Shown piece by piece: positions 56,517 through 64,000 of a stretch of DNA of 64,000 bases (position 1 is the first letter of the stretch; each line of letters opens with the position of its first letter). The translations under genes and the position numbers were made by a program. The DNA comes from Limnanthes douglasii subsp. nivea. Its lineage: Eukaryota > Streptophyta > Magnoliopsida > Brassicales > Limnanthaceae. The notes beneath the pieces are model-generated. The model was not told the DNA's origin and searched no databases. It saw only the letters and a program-made list of their open reading frames with translations. The stretch spans positions 221,619,046 through 221,683,045 of the forward strand of contig JAUPFV010000002.1 in NCBI GenBank assembly GCA_036936605.1, in the 5' to 3' direction.

Positions 56517-59267
56517 ATGCGTAAGAAGCCTGAGAGACCTGATAGGTATAAGCTTTGGGATTGGTTTAACATAAATAAGAGAGATGAAGAAAGAAAAGCC
56601 ACCAATGTTTCGACTAAGCCGCTGCGCATCGTTAAAACTACCCACTACGGTTAGTGGCTTCCAATTAGAAAGCACTTTGAGGGGACATGGACTTTGAACA
56701 CCAATGCTTCGACTAATCCTACTACCACTCAGTCCCCCGATCAACTTATCTGATATCTGACTAGAGTGATCTAGACCCGTTGAAAAAATCAGACTCTACA
56801 TAAACATTTATTTTGATGGGTGACGAAGAAAAGATAGTTTATAAAATGAGGGGTGGTAGTTCGAAGAGGAAATAGTCTATCAAGTCCGTACATAAAAGTT
56901 ATGCAAAAATTAAAATTTCATTTGGGGCTTCGACTCTTGTAAATACTCTTCAGGGAACCCCAAAACCACTTCCAAAATGACTCCTCAAAAGTCTTCACAA
57001 AAACCTTCAATATTAGCCCATCGACCAATTAAAACAAAAAAACTATTTCTCTTACAATAAAATCCACAGGAATGCAGCCGCTTGAACCCATAAAAAGGTG
57101 AGGGAAACACACGTGTTGAGAAACCTGAAGATAATCAAGATTATGAAGTAGTTGTTGTGGATGCCCAACCTATCAAAGAAACTATTGCCTCAACTTCTCA
57201 GGTCGGAACTTCCGCGCAGACCTAGGAGTCATCCCTCATGACAAGGTTAACACAAGTTCACATGTTCAAAAGAAAACCAAGTTGAAAAATATGAAAAAGA
57301 ATGATGTCAAACTGGCCTCGAATATCGAGTCTATCTTCGAAAATAGTTTGCGAGAGGTTGAGGGAAAACATCATCTTGCTATGTACAAAATTAAGTAAAA
57401 TTACTATCAACCTGTCGAGGAAGCAAAGCTTAGAGACCTATGAGGAATTCCGAATTCCATAAACATTCAATTTTCTAGAAGCTAGAGAGACTCCTCTGTC
57501 TTTTGAGACAATAAGCTGATTGTCTATCTGGAGATTCTAAACTAGGGTCTTTGTTCTTGTTGGATTCTGCTTTGGTCATTACTTTGGGCTGATAATTTTA
57601 TGTTTGACTCAAGTTAGTCTGAATATGTGGTCCACCTTGATGGCCTGCATAATGGCTTCTCGGATATCTAGGATAGGTTTTTTCTATGAAATAGTTTGTC
57701 GGGTTGACCGACGTGGCTAAAAATACCTACTTTCTCTTTTATTCCCTGCCTTTCGGGAGTATATTGAAGATAATTTATGATCTACTGGAAGCCGAGAAGA
57801 AGTAGAAACACAAATGTTTCTTCATCTCTAGTTTATGGAAGACATGATTTGAAAAGTCTGCTGAGAGATCGCATCAGCTCACTTTGAGGTGGAATAGCAG
57901 AGGTACAAAATTTTACCTTATTTAAATTTACTTTAGCTTCATTCACTTGATTTATTTTACCAAACTTTTCTTGGGGGAAAAAATGAAAAGGATATCTAAA
58001 TTGTTTGAGGGGAATCTAGAGGAAGGTGGGTGGATTTTTGCTCAGCTAAGTAGTTGGACTATTAGTTCCTTCTCCAATGAATACCATTGATGCTTCACTC
58101 ACTCTAACCTAGATATGATCCATCTTTGGAAGGATTATTTCACGAGAGTTATATCTTTGGAAGAGCTTACGGTGCCTCCCACACAACGAAGCATATAACA
58201 ATTGGAAGTCACAGATGTTCTCGTCTACCATTTTGCAAGAACTAGGGATCTTAGCTATCAGAACTTTAAAGTCAAGACTGAATCGATTAATCGCGCTAGA
58301 AAAAGGTGGCTCTAAAATACCATTGAGAAAATGCTCGTCGAAAGACAAAAGAAAACGTAAAGTTGTCAAATACGGTGATCAAGAGGCAGAAGAAAATATG
58401 GCCAATTCGTGTGATGAGACAATTGATCCTAACTTTCCTTCTCCTAAGAAATCCATTGCCATTGACTCAAAATCTCCTAGTGCATCAACTGAAGAAAACT
58501 GATGATCAAGAAAACAAGGCAACTAATGGCCAAATAGGTCAAGCTGTTGTAGAACAATTTGATAGGAACTTCGAAGCTGGTTCTCCATCGGTGGAGTTTG
58601 ATATTTTCTAATATTATTACCTAGCCCTCAAACTTAATAAGATGCTTCATGCTATGATACTTCTTTAAAGGAAAGATAAACAAAAAAATTGTTATAAAGA
58701 TGAGGCTTTCCAGAGAAGATCTGCTGTAAAAACAATTAGAGGAAGAGCTTGCCCACTACAAAAAAGTTGTTATTGTACGTTTAACATATCCTGAGGTGAT
58801 TGAAGATCCGTGAAAGTTAGAGCATGAGATTTTTGACAACGAGCGAGAACATTTATTTCTAAGGATACTGATAGGAATAAGCTCGTCAAAACTTTTACCG
58901 ATGGCTATTACAAGACCAAAGACTGGTTTGAATGGCCTGTCAAAGATTTTGAAAAAGCTAATACTGAGAAAGAAGGTGTTAGAGACCAAGATGAACAGTC
59001 TAAGGATGCATGCTTCGAAAATTATGTTGCTGATTGTGTTTCTAAATTGATGATCATGACGCAAAAATGAAATCTGCCATGGTTTTGAAATTTCATGAAC
59101 GCTTTCCAGAAAAAAAGTTAGACAGTCTTTGGGAACTCGTTCCTGACAAGTATCATATGGAAGATATTTTTTTGGAGGATGAAAAAACACCAAATAACTC
59201 TGAAGAATCGAATAGCTCTTCGTCAAGATCATCGGAAAATCACTCTAAGAGTACCCATTTGGAGTAA
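56517..59267 (+). pseudogene. E3 antisense ORF
   Basis: Opposite to pol. Likely start ATG 56517 (MRKKPERPDRYKLWDWF), comparable to MRKHPNSRRPK in E1; stop TAA 59265-59267. The core near 57580-57700 has LIILCLTQ and MACIMASRI in broken frames. The C-terminal part 59067-59267 is readable: MVLKFHERFPEKKLDSLWEL, then an acidic Ser-rich tail, matching FHEKFPKRNRGDLWTF and the acidic tail of E2. Many stops. The middle of this ORF is what survives at 121-1655 and 36882-38405. Confidence 0.7.
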
Positions 59268-59819
59268 ACAAATACTTGGTTTGGTTATGTATGGTTTTTT
59301 TAGTTTTTGTTAATTGGTTGTGCCTTGTGCACTTTTGTAATGTCCTAGTATCATTTTGAGACATTTTGTGAAGGTTTTATGAATAGAAACGTTCCTCTTC
59401 AGATAATTCTTCTAATTTTTATTAGGTTTTATTTATCAAAGATTGTGATGAACCAACTTTTATTAGAGGACCCTCCTGATTGATAACGAAATAATTGCTG
59501 ACCAACTTTTGTTGGAAGACCTTTCTGGTCCAAAAGATAAAGAACTATTCACCAACATTCGTTAGAAGACACTTCCAGTGCAAAAATAAAACATTATTGA
59601 CCAAGTTTAGTTGGAAGACCTTTCGAGTCTGAAAGATAAAAGATTGTAAGAACTATTTTAAAATGGTAGATTTATAGTATATATAAATCAGCTATAAGGG
59701 CGCCTCATTAAAACACTCATGCACGATCAGGGTAGGAAAGAAGTATGCCACCTATATTTATACAAGTTTAAAAATATACACATAATTTTACATTCATTCT
59801 CAATATAAATTAAGGTGCT
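59268..59819. other. E3 spacer between antisense ORF and integrase
   Basis: Non-coding apart from the 50-bp tandem repeats listed next. Confidence 0.55.
59452..59648 (+). repeat. About 50-bp tandem repeat, 4 diverged units
   Basis: Units start at about 59452, 59501, 59551 and 59600, each beginning ACCAACTTTTGTTGGAAGAC or a variant. Same location in the element as the E1 and E2 repeats but unrelated in sequence. Confidence 0.75.
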
Positions 59820-60946
59820 CAATATTCCATAGCTGACGAAGATCTCTTCCATCCTTATATCTGAGCCGATATGTCCTCAGTTTTAATTTTTCCATTAGTA
59901 TGTATGGGCCTTCCTAATTAGGTCCTAATTTACTAAGTCATTTTTCTTTATTATGAAAAAACACTTTCCTTAATACTTTATCCCGAATCTATAGTTCTCG
60001 CCGTCTCCCTTTAGACGCATATCTTCTCTTTATCAAAGTTTGGTAGTCCAAAACATTCATATGTGCTCGCCCTCTTTTATCCTCAACTAAATCTAACTCA
60101 ACACACCTTCCTTCATTTTTATCCTCCTTAGAATATTCTTTGATTTGATACGATGGGAACACTGCTTCAGATGGAACGAAAACATCTATACCGGAAACTA
60201 GCACACATGGAGATTATTGAGTTGTTGATCAATGAGTGGTCTGATATGCACATAGGATTTCTTGTAAATATTATGGCCACTTTCTAGGTTTACCTTCCAA
60301 ATTCTTTTTGAGCCCATCACGAATTATCTGATTAGTTACCTCAACTTTGCCAGTTTTTTGTGGGTGAAAATGCGTCCAGAAGCATTGTCATATTCATCTA
60401 AAACAATAAAATCCTTTATATCTTTATTTTCAAATTGTCGCCCATAGTATATCGTTATTCTCATCGGAACTTCGAAGCGACAACAAATATTAAAACAATA
60501 ATTTTGATCACATCTTTGGATTTTGAACCTGTCAGGGGTTTGGCTTCTACCCACTTAGAAAATTATTCTACTGTAATTATTATTATTTGTCGCCCACCAG
60601 ATGCCATTGGCAGAGGTCCAACCAAATCAATACTTCATCCGTCAAAAGGTAGTGCCTTAGATATTGACTCGAGAGGTAGTCCTGGCGCGTAGATTGTATT
60701 AGAAAATCTTTGGCAAGTGTCATACTTTTTCACCAATTATATAGTATCAGAATCAATTGTAGGACAATAATAACATGCCAAAATAACTCTTGTTATCAAA
60801 GTCTTGTACCCACAATGTGCAGATCCTTCTCCATCATGTAACTCGGATAATATCATTATTGACTCATTTTTCTCAAGGCATCGAAGCAAACGAATGATAA
60901 GATATTTCTTATACAAGATGTCCCTGAGTACTAAATAATCATGCAC
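59820..60946 (-). pseudogene. E3 integrase fragment
   Basis: Minus-strand pieces: zinc-finger region 60737-60946 (ILSELHDGEGSAHCGYKTL), core near 60580-60640 (SIDLVGPLPMASGGRQIII, first Asp kept), second-Asp region near 60440 damaged (IYYGRQFENK in place of DNGPQF), C-terminal part 59989-60204 (EDKRGRAHMNVLDYQTLIKR) and the end near 59820. Frameshifts and stops throughout. Confidence 0.75.
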
Positions 60947-61008
60947 TTTGAACCATTTCTTGAAACCAATAGAAATAAAAAGAAGCTTAGTTTGAAAAAA
61001 ATATTTAC

Positions 61009-61130
61009 CTGGGCCATGAACCTATCTCCAAATCTTCCATTTTTTGGAAGATATTAGCATAGTAGAACTGTCTGACATTGGTTTTAACTGAAGTGATGAA
61101 TATAGATTAAAAACCAATTGATGTAGCCAT
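61009..61130 (-). pseudogene. ELIP4 remnant: broken exon 1
   Basis: Homologous to ELIP exon 1 over its full length, with the GT donor of intron 1 conserved (61007-61008). It is 122 bp instead of 123, one T being lost near 61052. The start codon at 61130 is followed by MATSIGF and then TAA, a nonsense codon at position 8. Intron 1 sequence continues to about 60961, where E3 begins; exons 2 and 3 are absent. Oldest-looking ELIP copy in the window. Confidence 0.88.
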
Positions 61131-61400
61131 TTTTAATTTAAAAGATGGAAACTTTCAAGGAAAAAGATTTGGAAATTAAGTAACCCTCATGTTTCAGTAA
61201 GTACAAAGTGATAAGGAAGTTATGTGTTTGTAATAACATTGATAGAATATGATGTTTTTATAAGTAGTGGAAAAAAGACAATGTGTGGATGTTGAGCTAC
61301 CCACACCCACGGTATGTACGTCTAATAGTTTCATAAGGATTGGACCACGTCGCACCTTTATGAGCTTGAATAATAAGTGATTGTTGTTGATTTATGAATT
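61131..61400 (-). promoter_or_regulatory. ELIP4 promoter remnant
   Basis: Same form as ELIP1 and ELIP3: TATAAAAA (minus strand) at 61255-61262 and CCACGTC at 61345-61351. Homology to the other ELIP upstream flanks stops near 61400, where unrelated sequence begins, so this is the right edge of the array in this window. Confidence 0.6.
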
Positions 61401-62198
61401 TTTATCATGCTAGAAATTGAACATATTTTGTTGGATTTTACACCGCTAGATCTCGTACTGTTCTGTTAGATTTTCACCAAATTTTAGACAATTTTACCAT
61501 TTTTAGAAAAAACAAAGTATAGAAGGAGATCGATAGATCTCTCACAACCCTTTTCTCTATTTTCTCTCTCAACCTCTCAAACCCTCTCTCCCAAAGGAAA
61601 AATCAAAACACCTTGTTTTATGAATCTGACCTCATAATAACATCAAGGTATGATATACAGTTTTAGTAGTGTAGCTTTTATTCAGTTTCATTGTATATTT
61701 TTCTAAATATTTAGGTTTAAATTTATTTTCTTAAAAAATTTAATTATTATATTGTTTGAGTTGTTATTTTGTTGATTTGATAAGTTAGTATTGATTGTGA
61801 CTTTTGGATATGTGTTTTGCGTTTAATTTTGAGTATAATGGTGCATGATTTAGTGATTTAGGATTTCTGATTTGAGGATTTTTTTATATGTGTTCGTCGC
61901 ACGACATGTGCGACAATGCATGATGATTTTGCACATGTCGCTCAACGAGGAGGAGTGTCTCTTGCAAACATTCATACGACAGCTATGATAAGTATAAATA
62001 TTATTTAGGGATAAAGTAATATCTAAAAATAATTATTTTGAGAGTTTCCGCGGAGATGTAAGTATCCTTACAACTTAAGTATTTTCAACCATACTATTTT
62101 TATTTAGTTTCATTTTACTTTAATTTATAACTTTATTATTTATATTTTTTTGTATTTATTGCATATTTTATGCGAGAGTCAGCTTACATCCTTTCTCC
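61401..62198. other. Spacer before the plant mobile domain ORF
   Basis: AT-rich. A CT-rich stretch (TTTTCTCTCTCAACCTCTC) near 61560-61590 could be a 5' leader. No gene recognised. Confidence 0.5.
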
Positions 62199-63440
62199 AT
62201 GTACGATGATCTTCAGAAGTGACACTTGCGTCATAAGACTAGGGTCCGGTGTATGATTATGGATACTATTTTTAGCCCCTTTAACGAGGCTCTATCTCGT
62301 TCGCATACTAATGTCCATTTGTTAGAGGTATTTCTCGAGCGTTTTCATGAGGAGACATTTTTATTTCATTTCTTCTTCGATGAAATAACCATCACTCTCA
62401 ATGACGTCCACGTGATCACCGGCTTTCCAGTGCCATGTACAACTTTTGAGGTTCTTACTTGTAATGATGAGACGAACAAGTTGATGATGTACGATAGGAT
62501 GCTAGATAGACGACATTCTGATCTTAGTAGTAGTCTTAGGAACGAGAGTAATGTGACCTTACATTGGTTGTGTGCGACATTTTCATCGGAGCGATATCAT
62601 AATAGTTTTGCCACCTATCTCATGTGTGATCAAGCTACCCGAGCATATCCACTATATGCGCTAACAAAACTTGAAATAGTATTATGCTTGATTACCTACA
62701 GGTTGTAACCAATATCAGCAAATAGGTAGGTTTAATTAGGGTCAGTTAGTTTTGGTACAGCTTTACCACTCGTTTGGCCAAAGTTCTATGCACCGCACCA
62801 CTCATATATGCTGGATTACTGGGCAGTTGGAAGCATGGATTTTTTTTATCACTTTAAGCATTTCAGTGCTCCCTTTTACAACTCGTTTGCTTTAGCCTTA
62901 TCGCATACATGCCGCTTCCTTCCATAACAAGTGAGTTCTTCTGAATTTGTTCGTGCAGAGTTAAGACACACCCTATCGATGTACAACGAACTTCATGTAA
63001 GTTTCATTATGTTTCATTAATTTATAATAAGTTTCATTAATTTCTATATATGCTAGCTATATAATATATTTCATGTAACGTTTCTTTCGTACGGTTATAT
63101 ACGGGGTGTTTGGTCGTTTCAATCGGTAAGTTGGATTGAGCATATGCTCAAGTCGTTTAACATAACTATGCCTATATATCCTGATTGTGTGACCCATTAG
63201 ATGGGCTATATTCATATGTTACTATGTAACATACGTTCTATCGCTTCCGAAAAGGCAGGTAATAAACCTAGCCAAAAGTTTGTGTAGGATCCTTTGGCTT
63301 GGGAGAATTGAGAGTACCATCTTCTCACCACTATAGGTACGTTATCCGATGGCGGACAAAAGGTACCAACCCCGCTACGGTAGGTGAGGCTACGTATGTT
63401 GGTGGAGAGCCTCGAGTACCCACTCACATTGTTGATTAAG
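62199..63440 (+). pseudogene. Plant mobile domain (PMD) ORF, broken
   Basis: The frame from ATG 62199 (MYDDLQK, then TGA) continues as HLRHKTRVRC and reads openly to 62708. Motifs HLLEVFLERFHEETFLFHF and ITITLNDVHVITGFPVP match the conserved start of the plant mobile domain (family LxERWRPETHTFHL, GExTITLxDVxxLxGLPV), known from MAIN/MAIL-type proteins and the 'serine/threonine phosphatase 7 long form' transposon proteins. Later pieces (VWSFQSVSWIEHML, MPIYPD near 63110-63190) fit the rest of the domain but contain stops. Probably transposon-borne and dead. Confidence 0.65.
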
Positions 63441-64000
63441 AGGGATATGATCAGATAGTCGCGTATCGACCAACTTTCTTTTTTAAGACTGGAGGTTTCA
63501 GTACTACAAACGAAGCAAATTTCGAGGCAGACGTGCTCCCTAAAATGTTTATAAGTGTGCTATCTAACTTGTAGTTGGACGTGCTAGCATTTGCAGTTTG
63601 TTCAATAAGGTATTCCCACGAATTAGGGTTTTGTTTAGTCAATTTTTCCATGCCAGATTTTGACCTACCTTTAGCTCTAACCGGTTCTTTAAGATGTTGG
63701 GGATATCTGCTTTCAGGCTTTAAGAGTGCATAACACTATTGATAATATGATCTTGTTATTCATGGTCAAAACTATGAATCGAACTATCTATGATGAATAT
63801 TTTTTTTAAGGCATCCTAATGCAAAGTGGCATTTTTATGAACAATTTCTAGTCATCTCCAAAATAAATCAACATCTTCCTTAGGAATGTATATACCTTCT
63901 CTTACTATTGAAGAAATTTCACATGCGTAAAGTAAACTATTTGATTTCCTAAGGACGCATCTGCCACATGTTACCCGATCTACGCCTATATTTCTAGAAT
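63441..64000 (-). pseudogene. MULE transposase C-terminal part
   Basis: Minus-strand frame from 63998: TCGRCVLRKSN, LLYACEISSIVREG, IPKEDVDLFWR then a stop. This matches the SWIM/zinc-binding tail of plant MULE transposases (CxLxxACEIAxxxREGxPIPLDxxxxFWRKL). Further on, about 63690-63600, KEPVRAKGRSKSG and NPNSWEYL match the Lys/Arg-rich segment followed by the PSxFE block at the end of these proteins. The gene continues beyond the right window edge. Confidence 0.68.

Larger units (their letters stand above)
55346..60960 (-). mobile_element. Tat-lineage Ty3/Gypsy remnant E3
   Basis: A decayed element in minus orientation: probable 3' LTR (55346-55934), purine tract GACTCGGGGGCTAC (minus strand, about 55936-55949), antisense ORF on plus (56517-59267), tandem repeats (59452-59648), then integrase on minus (59820-60946). 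The rest of pol, gag and the 5' LTR are missing. At about 60960 it joins ELIP4 intron 1 sequence. Same layout as E1 and E2 but a separate family. Confidence 0.72.

Noticed and set aside
59452..59648. CRISPR-like array of ~50-bp repeats
   Set aside because: Head-to-tail diverged units without spacers in a plant retrotransposon; a tandem repeat, not CRISPR.
1..64000. tRNA, rRNA, microRNA or bacterial/organellar genes
   Set aside because: None recognised by eye on either strand; a structure-based scan was not possible.

Overview
This is a transposon-rich, AT-rich stretch of a plant nuclear genome, almost certainly a flowering plant. The evidence is spliced chloroplast-targeted genes with GT-AG introns, Ty3/Gypsy elements of the plant Tat lineage, an L1-type LINE, Mutator-like (MULE) transposase fragments and a plant mobile domain. 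The only intact host genes are two near-identical copies of an early light-induced protein (ELIP) on the minus strand (35162-35984 and 53846-54666). Each has three exons and encodes 187 residues. Two more ELIP loci survive only as promoter plus exon 1 (15541-15614, cut off by a deletion of about 1.8 kb; 61009-61130, with a nonsense codon and a frameshift). The species cannot be named from the sequence. Tandem ELIP arrays are a known feature of desiccation-tolerant plants, so a resurrection plant is a reasonable but unproven guess.

Layout. The window is a run of tandem units, each ending in an ELIP on the minus strand. U1 (1-16295), U2 (16296-36761), U3 (36762-55345) and U4 (55346-61400) are related. 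U1 and U3 are sister copies about 36.76 kb apart. Each holds, in order: a fragment of an antisense retrotransposon ORF, a MULE fragment, a LINE remnant, a 9.1-9.2 kb Tat-type retrotransposon (E1) inserted in that LINE, a solo LTR also inserted in the LINE, then the ELIP. U2 carries the same E1 insertion without its left part, with a second Tat element (E2, 21355-31787, minus orientation) nested inside it. U4 holds a decayed third Tat element (E3) that runs into the last ELIP remnant. Position 1 matches the far upstream flank of the ELIP at 35984, so another ELIP should lie about 0.8 kb left of the window.

The three Tat families share one plan: gag-pol on one strand, then a tandem-repeat stretch, then a long ORF on the opposite strand just before the 3' LTR. 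In E2 this antisense ORF has a well-formed 87-bp intron whose removal restores the frame. All three E1 copies lack the same piece of pol (second RNase H, integrase zinc finger, first catalytic Asp), so E1 was already defective before the ELIP units multiplied.

At the right end (61400-64000) lie a broken plant mobile domain ORF and, facing it, the C-terminal part of a MULE transposase. No tRNA, rRNA or CRISPR was seen. Identity figures are by-eye estimates.
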